A stretch of DNA of 64,000 nt from Gallionella sp. (GTDB taxonomy: Bacteria > Pseudomonadota > Gammaproteobacteria > Burkholderiales > Gallionellaceae): NCBI GenBank assembly GCA_028710565.1, contig JAQTTV010000005.1, positions 85,000 to 148,999 of the forward strand, read 5' to 3'. Made by a program: the position numbers and the translations under genes. The notes beneath the pieces are model-generated. The model was not told the origin of the DNA and did not search any database. It saw only the letters and a program-made list of their open reading frames with translations. Positions 1-11,806 of the stretch are shown here, in pieces (the first letter of the stretch is position 1; the number at the start of each line of letters is the position of its first letter).

Positions 1-729
1 TTTAGGCAACGCGCCTAGCGATGATTCGTATCCTTGCAGCCACGCCACAATTCGCGCTGCTCCCTTGATGCCCAACCTTGGCACGTCTATCCACCAGCGA
101 TAACCGCGTACAGCGACACTGTCGATTAAATGTCCTATTGTCGGCAAGCCGGCCAATACCAAACGGTTGGAGATCACCGGGTCAAACCAGGCCGCGATCA
201 AGTCCTCACGCACCGGATCGGTAGCAATCAGCGGCTCAATCCACTTTAGCGCAAGCAACTGTTTGTCGATCAGCCGTTGCCTTTTCTTTTGCTTGGTATC
301 GACTGTCTGTGGGTAGGCATCCAGGTAAGAGCGAATAAGTTCTTTTTCTGTAAAGAATCCATTAGGATCAAACTCAGCGCGGTAATCATTAAGGGTGGGG
401 GCAGGGGAGAGTGCGGATTCCCCACCGCCCGCACCAATGTGCATCCTGATTAGATGGGCTTCGCGATGCTTCCCGCTTCGCAGCGCAGCCTGTCTGAGCG
501 TATCCCGAATCCAGGTCAGTGTTGTTTTTGCGCGACGCAAATCCATCCCGGTCTCAAGATAGCGATCAGACATTTCGCCAATATCCATACCAAGAATGGC
601 AGCCCTAAAAAAGGCAATGTGATGGCGGCCGATTTTTCGTTCGACTAATTTGCTGGATATTGCCCAATCACCACTCAATGCCGATTTCCCCTTTCGCAAA
701 GCATAGTTAGATGCCCTGTCCACAGACAT
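1..729 (-). CDS. Tyrosine recombinase / phage-type integrase, C-terminus outside window
   Basis: An open frame starts at the ATG at 727-729 and runs off the left edge, giving 243 codons without a stop. The visible part is the N-terminal accessory region, not the catalytic domain. Near its end it has the motif RGYRWWIDVPRLGIKGAARI, typical of the DUF3701 unit that precedes the catalytic domain in a group of plasmid- and ICE-borne tyrosine recombinases. A charged K/R-rich linker lies near residue 150. The Arg-His-Arg-Tyr catalytic residues would lie to the left, so activity cannot be judged. It points away from the partition and transfer genes, as an end-located integrase often does. Family assignment is from recognised motif style. 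Confidence 0.72.
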   Translation of the reverse strand, partial: MSVDRASNYALRKGKSALSGDWAISSKLVERKIGRHHIAFFRAAILGMDIGEMSDRYLETGMDLRRAKTTLTWIRDTLRQAALRSGKHREAHLIRMHIGAGGGESALSPAPTLNDYRAEFDPNGFFTEKELIRSYLDAYPQTVDTKQKKRQRLIDKQLLALKWIEPLIATDPVREDLIAAWFDPVISNRLVLAGLPTIGHLIDSVAVRGYRWWIDVPRLGIKGAARIVAWLQGYESSLGALPK

Positions 730-750
730 ACCCACGGTTTTTGTGGATAA

Positions 751-984
751 CTATCTGGTTACGATCATCCACCGCCAAACGCCCATCAAACTGGTCGCGG
801 TGAAGCCGACTTGCATGACGACCATGCCCGTTGCATGGGTGAGCAAACCGAAATATATCCACGCGACATTCGATACCAGAAACAACACAAAACCCCAACC
901 GGAGTAGCGATTGTTCAACGCCAACAGAGCCGCGCCACACAATCCAGTCGCACAGCCAATCCACTCAATAAGTTCGAGCAACAC
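751..984 (-). CDS. Small multi-spanning membrane protein, 77 aa
   Basis: Starts at GTG (984) with a strong AGGAGG eight bases upstream; that site overlaps the stop codon of the preceding gene at 997, so the two are probably translationally coupled. The protein is almost entirely hydrophobic, with about three predicted membrane segments (near residues 5-25, 28-47 and 52-72) and a short basic C-terminus. The pattern resembles small PnuC/YgjV-like membrane proteins found on conjugative elements, but no substrate can be named. It is the last gene of a minus-strand group parM, 94-aa gene, this gene. The function is unknown. Confidence 0.6.
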   Translation of the reverse strand: MLLELIEWIGCATGLCGAALLALNNRYSGWGFVLFLVSNVAWIYFGLLTHATGMVVMQVGFTATSLMGVWRWMIVTR

Positions 985-996
985 AATCAGCGCCTC

Positions 997-1281
997 CTAA
1001 AATTGACCAAAGACGCTCTTCACAATGGCTTGGGTTGCAGGCCGTTCGGTTTCTGGCTGTTCTGGCGCTGGCTCAAGCGAAATTTTGACCGCCGCTGCAC
1101 CACATCCATCAATGACAGGAGTGACCCTGGCAACATCAACATGCACAATCTTGCCGCCCAAAACAGACAGCCCCATTGAGGCCAGCATCCGTAATCGTTC
1201 AGCACGCGCGCGCAGTGGCAACGCAGACAGATCGGCCTGTAGCTCGGAATGCCCCTCAAAATAATTGACCGTGATGCGCAT
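997..1281 (-). CDS. Conserved small protein downstream of parM, 94 aa
   Basis: The ATG at 1281 lies two bases past the ParM stop (1283-1285), so translation is probably coupled. The product begins MRITVNYFEGH and is soluble, with a central helical stretch rich in Leu, Arg and Ala and a Pro/Glu-rich tail. Its position matches the small second gene of ParM-type plasmid segregation operons (DNA-binding adaptor, ParR/StbB), but no helix-turn-helix or ribbon-helix-helix is obvious, so that role is inference from context only. A longer frame reading through the ParM coding region exists but is rejected, because ParM is the convincing frame there. Confidence 0.55.
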   Translation of the reverse strand: MRITVNYFEGHSELQADLSALPLRARAERLRMLASMGLSVLGGKIVHVDVARVTPVIDGCGAAAVKISLEPAPEQPETERPATQAIVKSVFGQF

Positions 1282-1282
1282 G

Positions 1283-2257
1283 TCAGGCCGCACCGCCGCG
1301 CCAAAAGCCTCTTGCGTTTGCAAACACAGCCTCCTTTGCCAGGTTGATAGGTGTTTTGGCGAACGCTTCTTTGATGGACGCTTCAAAGAATGGCGCACCG
1401 CCCCCGACAAGGACGATCTGATCAATGCTGGAATTTTCCTTGCGCAAGGATTCCTGTATTTGTGAACACGCAATATGTCCAACCTTAGCCGATGCGTCAG
1501 CCAGGTAGGGCGCAATCTCAATGCGCTCACCAAATACAGAGACAGTTGAGCGTTCAGCCCTGACGGCGTTTTCCAGTTTGCTTCTGCCGGGGTTACCGCC
1601 GTGATCCTTTGCAATCAATGCTGCGGCCTCATCCAACACCACCGAGGTGGCATCAAGGCTCGTGCCAGAGGAAGCACGCTTGAACTCGCCATTAACCAGT
1701 AAAACCCAATCAACTGAGAAAAAGCCGGGGTCAACCACCAGCACACTGGAATCTTCAATCTGGCTGGGATCATCCAGGCCGTGCATCCAGTCAACGAAGC
1801 CGCCCAGTGGTTGCGGTACGATTTTGACTTCACGTACTACCACCTTGCGCCGGGGCGTGATCTGATGTTCGCCGCGCATGATTTTCGTTAAATGTTCACG
1901 CAATTCAGCATCCAGATACTGGTTAGTCGGCAATCCCGTTATCACACAATCAATCTCGCTCATTTCCGTTAAAAGCAAGCCGGCGTTAAACAAGGCGCGA
2001 TAAGATTCCGTTGCGGTGTAATCTTTATGCAGTTCACGCGGCCAATTCTCAATGCGGTTGTGACTCACCGCCGCAGCAAACTCCTTGCCATCTACCAATA
2101 CGTGCAATGAATCGTCGTTGCCCATAATTCGTTGTCCAAGATGATCCAATGGGGCAGCGCCAGCGGGACGCTTAATCATCTTGGGCGACACCTCGGTGTT
2201 GTCGCCATAAACAATCTTGAGATTCGAGTAACCAATATCCAATCCAACTGTCAGCAT
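1283..2257 (-). CDS. parM: ParM/StbA-type actin-like plasmid segregation protein
   Basis: A 324-residue member of the actin/Hsp70 ATPase fold used by low-copy plasmids and some ICEs to push DNA copies apart. Visible motifs are phosphate-1 GLDIGYSNLK (residues 5-14), phosphate-2 VVDPGFFSVDWV and the adenosine loop LVGGGAPFF near the C-terminus. AGGAGG sits directly before tandem ATG codons at 2260 and 2257. I chose 2257 because 2260 leaves only one base of spacing. An in-frame ATG at 2389 would add 44 residues with no similarity to the fold. The gene is followed without a gap by a small conserved protein and faces an AcaB-like gene across a repeat-rich control region. Confidence 0.8.
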   Translation of the reverse strand: MLTVGLDIGYSNLKIVYGDNTEVSPKMIKRPAGAAPLDHLGQRIMGNDDSLHVLVDGKEFAAAVSHNRIENWPRELHKDYTATESYRALFNAGLLLTEMSEIDCVITGLPTNQYLDAELREHLTKIMRGEHQITPRRKVVVREVKIVPQPLGGFVDWMHGLDDPSQIEDSSVLVVDPGFFSVDWVLLVNGEFKRASSGTSLDATSVVLDEAAALIAKDHGGNPGRSKLENAVRAERSTVSVFGERIEIAPYLADASAKVGHIACSQIQESLRKENSSIDQIVLVGGGAPFFEASIKEAFAKTPINLAKEAVFANARGFWRGGAA

Positions 2258-2264
2258 CATTCCT

Positions 2265-2440
2265 CCTAAAAATTTCACATGCTCTGTAGAGCGTTTGTAG
2301 AACGGGTGAAACAAATCATCACAACACCACGAAAATCCGGCACGCCCGTAGCGCGGCTGTAGAGCGTTTCCAGTACGACTGAGCGCCATCAGCCGAACCG
2401 CCTAAAAATCCCACATGCGCTGTAGAGCGTCTGTGGCGCG
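2265..2440. repeat. Direct repeats in the parM / acaB-like divergent control region
   Basis: Three imperfect copies of a CTGTAGAGCG box lie at 2265-2303, 2355-2377 and 2401-2440. The outer two share a longer unit of CCTAAAAAT, two pyrimidines, CACATGC, then the box. The first copy overlaps the ribosome binding site of parM. A related CCTAAAA-TTCCCAC sequence recurs at 63288-63301 in the control region of the transfer genes. Repeats here fit operators or a ParM-associated centromere, but this is inference. Confidence 0.6.
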
Positions 2441-2465
2441 TATGGGAATTATTGGGCAACTGAAA

Positions 2466-2519
2466 ATATAAATCCTCGAAATACCTTGCAGATTTGCAAG
2501 GTATTTCGAGGATTTATAT
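2466..2519. promoter_or_regulatory. 25-bp-arm perfect inverted repeat (twin of 63228-63271)
   Basis: Left arm 2466-2490 and right arm 2495-2519 are exactly complementary around the loop GATT; one half reads CCTCGAAATACCTTGCA. The central 44 bases (2471-2514) match the palindrome at 63228-63271 at 39 of 44 positions. Four of the five differences form two compensatory base-pair changes. The 15 bases to the left (2456-2470, GCAACTGAAAATATA) are also shared. The element lies upstream of both the divergent parM and AcaB-like genes. It could be a regulator operator, a centromere or an RNA hairpin. Confidence 0.85.
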
Positions 2520-2579
2520 GGATGTTTGAAGCATGATTGCCCGTGGCAAAATCCGTTCAATTCACTAATGGAGCGTTAT

Positions 2580-3299
2580 ATGGAAGAGAAAAAGGCTGCG
2601 AAAGGTGCAACCAGAACACCAAAAAAATACCTGGAGTTCAGTAATCCGTTTGTCATTCGAGACACAACCCTTTATACGACACCTGCCCAATTGGTCTATG
2701 AGACGGCCTTCGATGACTGCGCTGTCTCAATGCGCAATCTGAGTGCCGTGCTGCCTACACTGGTCAAAAACGCCAGCGAAATGATGGCCATCAACGGTGC
2801 CGTCGATCACCTGATTAACAATGCGCTTGCGAATCTGCGCAATGAAGGCGCGCGGATCAAGAAGATCGCTGAGGACAATGGTATTGAGATTGGCCGACTG
2901 AATTACACCCACACAAAACAAGTCGAAGCCAAGCTAACCTGCAACAAAGCCGGTCAATATTTGCAAATAATCTCGGAACTTGATGGGTTGCTCTGCCTTG
3001 TTCACTCGGCATGGTTTGCCGGATTTATTGATGACGACGCAAAGGCCAGCCTGGAAAGACAATGGCGCAGGAAAATGATCGGGGTTGCCGCCGAAATAAA
3101 AAACATTACCAACCGTGCTTTCCGTGCAGCTGGAAAACTGGCAGAAGCTGATGGTGCGCCACCAAGCGAAGCGGATAACACCAGCCCCTTGAATGAGGAG
3201 GAGCCCGTTGCCAAACAAAAAAGCGCCAAAGCCACGAAAGCCGCCAAAACCATTCCCGCCGAGGGTGAAGCGCTGACCGTCACTGAGTCCGTATCCTGA
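2580..3299 (+). CDS. AcaB/DUF1845-like mobile-element protein
   Basis: A 239-residue soluble protein from the ATG at 2580, chosen for GGAG six bases upstream. In-frame TTG 2526 and ATG 2568 lack a good site. Residues about 40-200 are helical and end in a segment SAWFAGFIDDDAKASLERQW followed by a basic helix. This resembles the C-terminal part of the DUF1845 family, which includes the AcaB regulator of IncA/C plasmids. The tail is Ala/Lys/Pro-rich and probably disordered. It is transcribed away from parM and ends one base before the helicase start, suggesting an operon. The family call is moderate; a regulatory role is inference. Confidence 0.55.
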   Translation: MEEKKAAKGATRTPKKYLEFSNPFVIRDTTLYTTPAQLVYETAFDDCAVSMRNLSAVLPTLVKNASEMMAINGAVDHLINNALANLRNEGARIKKIAEDNGIEIGRLNYTHTKQVEAKLTCNKAGQYLQIISELDGLLCLVHSAWFAGFIDDDAKASLERQWRRKMIGVAAEIKNITNRAFRAAGKLAEADGAPPSEADNTSPLNEEEPVAKQKSAKATKAAKTIPAEGEALTVTESVS

Positions 3300-3300
3300 C

Positions 3301-4998
3301 TTGCAACTCAACCAGCAACAAGCCAGAGCGGTTAATGCGCTAGGGCATTGTTCGGTGCTGGCCTGTCCAGGGTCAGGAAAAACACGCGTACTATCCATGC
3401 GAGCAGCCCGGTTGCTCAGTGAAAATAAAACCGGGCGGTTGTGCGCCGTTACGTTCACACGCGATGCAGCCGCTGAACTGAAGTCGCGCATTCTGCACTT
3501 ATGTGGTGAGCGGGAAGCAAAACGTCTGGCGGTCGGGACATTTCATTCGGTCGCGCTGTCACAGATTCGACGGTTGCCGCACCTGTCAGGCATGAAGCTG
3601 CTATCGGACGGTGAGCGCATAGGTTTGCTTAGACGGTGCTATTCACAATACAAATGTGATGTGCCTTTTGACAAGGTGCTTTCCGCCATTGATCGCGCAA
3701 AATCAAGGTTGGGGCAGAGCATATTCAGCGATCCTGGCATTGAGGAAGTGTTCAATGCCTACCAGCATTTGCTTGCCACAGAACACGGAATGGATTTCTC
3801 CGATATTTTGCTGACTGTCGTTAATGGGTTTCGAGACGAGAGCATCAAGCCGCTTGCCGTGCGCTGGTTGCTGGCTGATGAGTTTCAGGATGCGGACGAG
3901 GTGCAGGCGCAATGGGTGATTGAACATGGCATGGCTGGCATTGAGGTCACGATTGTTGGCGACGACGATCAAAGCCTATACTCGTTTCGGAATGCGCTGG
4001 GCTACGCGGGGATGCTCCGCGTTTCGCAAACGCTGGTTGCCCAGGAAATCACGCTGCCAATCAATTACCGCTGCGCACCTAATATCTTGGCTCACGCAGC
4101 CCGTTTGATTGCCAACAACCCGAACCGAGCCAACAAAGCCATCGAAGCCGCCCGCGACGCAAGCGGCATCGTCAAGACACATCGCGCCGCAGACAGAAGC
4201 GACGAAGCCGGCCTTGTTGTTGAGGCGATAAAGAAATCTGCCGGCCAATGTTGGGCAATACTCGCACGCACCAATAGTTTGCTGGAAGTGGTTGAGGCAG
4301 AATTGCTGGCAAGTAGCATTGACTATACGCTTTCAGGTGGAAAATCTGTTTGGGAGGGTGTCACGGGCAGTGCCCTGGTTGGATTGCTTAAAAGCATACA
4401 ATCGGACGGCTGGACGGGCATGGCTAACGCATTGTCGCTTTGCTGGATCAAGTCGGAATTGCTCAATCTGCATCACGACAACAAAAGTTGCGGGCAAATG
4501 CTGGAAATAATCTTGATCCACGCACCGGAAAACGATGTGTGTACCAAAAAGACCATCGAGAGTGCGCGGCGTGGATACGCTGAATGGCGGAGGCAGATAG
4601 CGGATGGCAATACGACACTTGCCATCTATGCCGCAGCCAACTGGCTTGCGCAGCACATCAAGCAAGATCGAGGTGGCCTGGTGAAAAAATTGGCCAGCAT
4701 CATTGTCAGGCTTAAAGGGTCGTTGGCGCAACGCTTAAATACGCTATCAAGAACAACAGAACGTACCACCGCGACCGGCGTGGTGCTATCCACCTTGCAC
4801 GGCAGCAAAGGTTTGGAGTTCGACAGCGTGTGGATTATTGGGGTGGAAGATGGCAACTTGCCACACCCGGATTCCACCGAGGAAGAAGAGCGGCGATTGT
4901 TCTACGTGGGGATTACGCGCGCCAGAAACCGCTTGGAAATCAGTAGTTCGATTGAAGATGGATTGGATTCCCGTTTCATCATAGAGGCGGAGTTTTAG
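3301..4998 (+). CDS. UvrD/PcrA-like superfamily 1 DNA helicase
   Basis: A 565-residue SF1A helicase, short for UvrD (about 720 residues). The ordered motifs are Walker A CPGSGKT (22-28), the GT-FHS region near residue 80, Walker B DEFQD (193-197), motif III GDDDQSLYSFR (220-230), motif V TLHGSKGLEFDSVW (about 500) and motif VI FYVGITRARNRL (about 535). All ATPase motifs look intact. The first start after an in-frame stop is TTG at 3301, one base past the preceding stop, so coupling is likely. It probably translocates 3'-5' on ssDNA and serves maintenance or repair of the mobile element; that role is inferred from context. Confidence 0.85.
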   Translation: MQLNQQQARAVNALGHCSVLACPGSGKTRVLSMRAARLLSENKTGRLCAVTFTRDAAAELKSRILHLCGEREAKRLAVGTFHSVALSQIRRLPHLSGMKLLSDGERIGLLRRCYSQYKCDVPFDKVLSAIDRAKSRLGQSIFSDPGIEEVFNAYQHLLATEHGMDFSDILLTVVNGFRDESIKPLAVRWLLADEFQDADEVQAQWVIEHGMAGIEVTIVGDDDQSLYSFRNALGYAGMLRVSQTLVAQEITLPINYRCAPNILAHAARLIANNPNRANKAIEAARDASGIVKTHRAADRSDEAGLVVEAIKKSAGQCWAILARTNSLLEVVEAELLASSIDYTLSGGKSVWEGVTGSALVGLLKSIQSDGWTGMANALSLCWIKSELLNLHHDNKSCGQMLEIILIHAPENDVCTKKTIESARRGYAEWRRQIADGNTTLAIYAAANWLAQHIKQDRGGLVKKLASIIVRLKGSLAQRLNTLSRTTERTTATGVVLSTLHGSKGLEFDSVWIIGVEDGNLPHPDSTEEEERRLFYVGITRARNRLEISSSIEDGLDSRFIIEAEF

Positions 4999-5353
4999 TG
5001 GGGTTGCTGCGTATTCCAACCTAATCCGCCACTGATTCCAATCGCAAACCCGCTACCCGTTATGACACTGAGTCAGCCAGTAATTTCAATCTCAATTACT
5101 ACGATTTTGACTGACAGCAATTAGTTCAAGCAGGCCTACAAACAAGAATAAAATCACTCGATTTATGGCCTTCTGTGTGCCAAAAGTTACCGCATGACAA
5201 AGTCTGGAAGAACGTGATGATTCACTGCGTTACGGTCAAAGACAGGTGGGAAACATGGATTTTGAACGGATAGAAAGTGTTGTGAAGGTGTCTTACGGAG
5301 ACCTCCTTGGGGTAAACTCGATATCGTAAAACTAACAACGTAAAGGTGGGCTT
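4999..5353. other. Intergenic region between helicase and nhaA, no gene seen
   Basis: About 355 bases with no plausible coding frame. It may carry the nhaA promoter and marks the change from mobile-element backbone to cargo. I do not recognise a sodium/lithium riboswitch by eye, but a covariance-model search would be needed to exclude one. Confidence 0.5.
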
Positions 5354-9402
<4,049 letters not shown>

Positions 9403-10081
9403 AGATATATCGCACTTTCAAGTGTGCTAATTTTCAACCACTTGCTAATTCCCCCATCAAACCGTTCATCCGAGTCCGCGTGTAATCCATTGAAAAGAAT
9501 AGATGCGCTGGAGAATAATGCCCCGGAGAGAGAAAATACGGGCTAGAACGTGGTCGTGGTGTGGTTCTGGAAGTCCGCAAGTGTTCGCACGAACCCGCGC
9601 CAGTTTGCGGCAATACGCAATATAAAGGCCAACGGATATCTGTTGTCCTTTATATATTGGTGGAGACGGCGGGAATTGCGAGGTGTTCGCGTTGCATCCG
9701 CGATGACCTCGCCCCTTCGGGATCGCCTTCGGCGTCCTGCGCGAGCAATGCTCGCTGGTGGTCATCCTGACCAGCCAACGCGCCTGCATGCGCCTTGTCG
9801 TTCTCAGGCTCGCAGCAGTGCGGCTCGGATTCCCAACTCACCCCGCGTCCTAGATGAGTGGTTTCAGCGAAGGACATGCGGCTAATCATGATATTAGCCT
9901 GTTCAAATCCTGCAGGTAGTCTTGGTCAATAATTTTCGCAGTCTTATCCCAGACCTTCGTGGATTCCGTGGCATGTTTTTGTAAATACAGGCTCCCCGAA
10001 TGAATGCCTTCCATTCCAGCTTCTTGATAGTTCACAAAACTTTAATAAAAGCTTCATTGGCTTGAAATAGTTTTAACTCAT
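9403..10081. other. Non-coding interval between the ATPase and phn operon
   Basis: About 680 bases without a convincing gene; the open frames here have low-complexity or arbitrary composition. It contains a 34-bp imperfect palindrome, a tmRNA-3'-end-like motif (both listed separately) and a hairpin GCTAATCATGATATTAGC at 9881-9898. The interval looks like a scar where mobile DNA has been inserted or lost. Confidence 0.5.
9621..9678 (-). other. tmRNA 3'-end-like motif next to an imperfect palindrome: possible att remnant
   Basis: The minus strand at 9658-9678 reads CAATTCCCGCCGTCTCCACC then A. This matches the usual TTCCCGCC...CTCCACCA ending of ssrA (tmRNA), a common integrase target. No further tmRNA is recognisable upstream: the G-rich partner of the T-arm is missing, so this is not a functional gene. 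Beside it, 9621-9654 is an imperfect palindrome centred on GATATC with TATAAAGG outer arms. Together they resemble a recombined attachment site, by inference. Confidence 0.35.
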
Positions 10082-10101
10082 GATATGTCGCATTACATAT
10101 C
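10082..10101. promoter_or_regulatory. Candidate PhnF operator
   Basis: A perfect 7-bp inverted repeat, GATATGT and ACATATC separated by six bases, lies 15 bases upstream of the phnF start. GntR/HutC-type repressors bind short palindromes of this form, often in their own promoters. The assignment rests on position and symmetry only. Confidence 0.45.
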
Positions 10102-10116
10102 TAGACATCTATCGTC

Positions 10117-10842
10117 ATGAGTCTTTACGCAATCGATCGCGACACCGGAATTACCCTGTATGCACAAATCGCCGAGGTGCTGGAACGCGACTATGTGCGT
10201 CAGGGTGCTGAGGGCGATCGATTGCCTGCTGAAAGCGAGTTGGCGGCACGCTTTGCCGTTAATCGTCATACCTTGCGCCGCGCCGTAGACGAGTTGATTG
10301 CGCAAGGATTGCTAGAGCGCCGTCACGGCGTGGGAATTTTCATTACCGATCAGTTGCTCGATTATCGCGTGGGCAGCAATACGCGCTTTACTCAGACGCT
10401 GGCCGATATCGGCATCTCTACCGATACACGGGTAATACGAAAAATGATTACTCCCGCGCCTGCGGGGGTTGCGCGCAACCTGGCGTTGCTGGCCGATGAA
10501 CCGGTTCTATGGATTGAAACGTTACGCCTGGCCGATGGCTTACCCTTCTGCGTTATTTCCCACTTTCTGCCCGTGAAACCCTTCGGCGAGTTGCTGGATA
10601 GCTATACCAGCGGCTCGTTACATGATTATTTAGAGAAAAATCACGGCGCGCTTCATCGTACCGAAAGCCTGGTAACCGCTGTGCTTCCTCAAGGTGACGA
10701 TGTAAAACTGCTGGGGATTACTCAGAGCCGGCCCGTGTTGCGGGTCAAGAGTTTGAACGTGCTGGATCGGGATAACTCCCCGGTCGAGTATGCCATTACC
10801 CGGTTCCGCGCAGACCGGATCCAACTGCGCATCACACCTTAA
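10117..10842 (+). CDS. phnF: Phosphonate operon regulator PhnF (GntR/HutC family)
   Basis: A 241-residue transcription factor. The N-terminal winged helix-turn-helix (residues about 10-80) contains LPAESELAARFAVNRHTLRR, the GntR signature. The C-terminal UTRA ligand-binding domain (about 95-240) ends in VEYAITRFRADRIQLRI, typical of PhnF. It is first in a same-strand run of phn genes. A palindrome just upstream is a plausible autoregulatory operator. By analogy with other PhnF proteins it represses the operon until a phosphonate-derived or phosphate-related signal is bound, but the ligand cannot be read from sequence. Confidence 0.9.
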   Translation: MSLYAIDRDTGITLYAQIAEVLERDYVRQGAEGDRLPAESELAARFAVNRHTLRRAVDELIAQGLLERRHGVGIFITDQLLDYRVGSNTRFTQTLADIGISTDTRVIRKMITPAPAGVARNLALLADEPVLWIETLRLADGLPFCVISHFLPVKPFGELLDSYTSGSLHDYLEKNHGALHRTESLVTAVLPQGDDVKLLGITQSRPVLRVKSLNVLDRDNSPVEYAITRFRADRIQLRITP

Positions 10843-10880
10843 AACCTCCCTACCAAACTGAATTCAACAGGAGTTTCAAA

Positions 10881-11750
10881 ATGAAATTTAACAAACTTGT
10901 TCTTTCCACGCTGATCGGCGCTGCGCTGATGAGTGCTGCGGTAACCGCTCAGGCACGCGACTTGGTGATGGGGCTGATCCCCGCCGAAAACAACGAAGAA
11001 ATGATCAAGACCTTCGAGCCAATGCGCGCCTATCTGGAAAAGAAAACCGGTATGCATGTCAAACTTTTTACCGCAACCGACTACGCAGGCGTGATCGAAG
11101 CGATGAAAAAGAAGCGTGTTGACATCGCCTGGTTCGGTCCGCTTTCATACTATCTGGCTGAGCAGGAAGCCGGTGCTGAAGCGTTTGCAGTTGGCATTCG
11201 TGAAGGCAGTAATTCCCCTACTTACAAGAGCATCATCGTGACGCCTTGTGATAGCGGCATCAAAAACATTTTGGATTTAAAAGGCAAGAGCGTTGCGTTT
11301 GTTGATCCAGCCTCTACCTCTGGCGGTTTGATGCCGAGCTACATGGTGAAGCAAGCGACCGGCAAGATGCCTCAGGAATTTTTCGGTAAGTTTACCTATG
11401 CCGGCTCTCATGATGCAGCCGAACTGGCCGTAAAGAACAAGACCGTTGATGCCGCCGCTGATAACGACATCACCTACGGAAAAATGCTTGCAAAGGGTTT
11501 GATCACCAAGGAAAGCAATTGCATCATCGCCGAATCTACCCCATTGCCAGGTTCTCCTTTGGTTTATCGCAGCGACTTGCCGGAAAACCTTAAGGCACAG
11601 ATTCGTGATTCCATTCTGAACGCTCACAAAGATATCCAGGTAACTGGATATGGCAAGATCAGCCATTACGTTCCCGCTGGTCCAAAAGACTATCAAGCCA
11701 TACGCGATATGGTTAAAGAACTGGGCCTCAAGAAAGAACAACTGAAGTAA
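10881..11750 (+). CDS. phnD: Phosphonate ABC transporter substrate-binding protein PhnD
   Basis: A 289-residue periplasmic binding protein with a signal peptide (MKFNKLVLSTLIGAALMSAA, cleavage after AQA). The mature region starts with LVMGLIPAENNEEM and contains RVDIAWFGPLSYYLA and FVDPASTSGGLMPSYM, the classic PhnD phosphonate-pocket segments. It captures phosphonates (2-aminoethylphosphonate or alkylphosphonates) for the PhnCE transporter. The ribosome site CAGGAG is clear. It is followed by a strong stem-loop and then phnC, the usual layout that gives excess binding protein relative to the membrane subunits. Confidence 0.94.
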   Translation: MKFNKLVLSTLIGAALMSAAVTAQARDLVMGLIPAENNEEMIKTFEPMRAYLEKKTGMHVKLFTATDYAGVIEAMKKKRVDIAWFGPLSYYLAEQEAGAEAFAVGIREGSNSPTYKSIIVTPCDSGIKNILDLKGKSVAFVDPASTSGGLMPSYMVKQATGKMPQEFFGKFTYAGSHDAAELAVKNKTVDAAADNDITYGKMLAKGLITKESNCIIAESTPLPGSPLVYRSDLPENLKAQIRDSILNAHKDIQVTGYGKISHYVPAGPKDYQAIRDMVKELGLKKEQLK

Positions 11751-11758
11751 TTGCAGTG

Positions 11759-11789
11759 TCGCGGCCGGTAAGCATCTTGCCGGCCGCGA
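11759..11789 (+). promoter_or_regulatory. REP-like stem-loop between phnD and phnC
   Basis: Arms 11759-11772 (TCGCGGCCGGTAAG) and 11776-11789 pair over 14 bases with one G-U, around the loop CAT. No U-run follows, so it is probably not a full terminator. It more likely stabilises the phnD message or attenuates downstream expression, as hairpins between binding-protein and permease genes often do. Confidence 0.65.
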
Positions 11790-11806
11790 ATTAATTTGGA
11801 GGTCGT

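Noticed and set aside
1025..1264. Plus-strand frames opposite parM and its partner
   Set aside because: They are antisense shadows; the minus-strand genes have clear motifs and ribosome sites.
2258..2389. In-frame N-terminal extension of ParM from ATG 2389
   Set aside because: The added residues have no similarity to the actin fold and lie in the repeat-rich control region; AGGAGG directly precedes the ATG pair at 2260/2257.
5220..5353. Possible sodium or lithium riboswitch upstream of nhaA
   Set aside because: No consensus I can recognise by eye; a covariance-model hit would be needed to claim it.
9658..9900. An intact tmRNA gene on the minus strand
   Set aside because: Only the terminal bases match; the T-arm partner strand, the tag reading frame and the 5' acceptor half are not recognisable.
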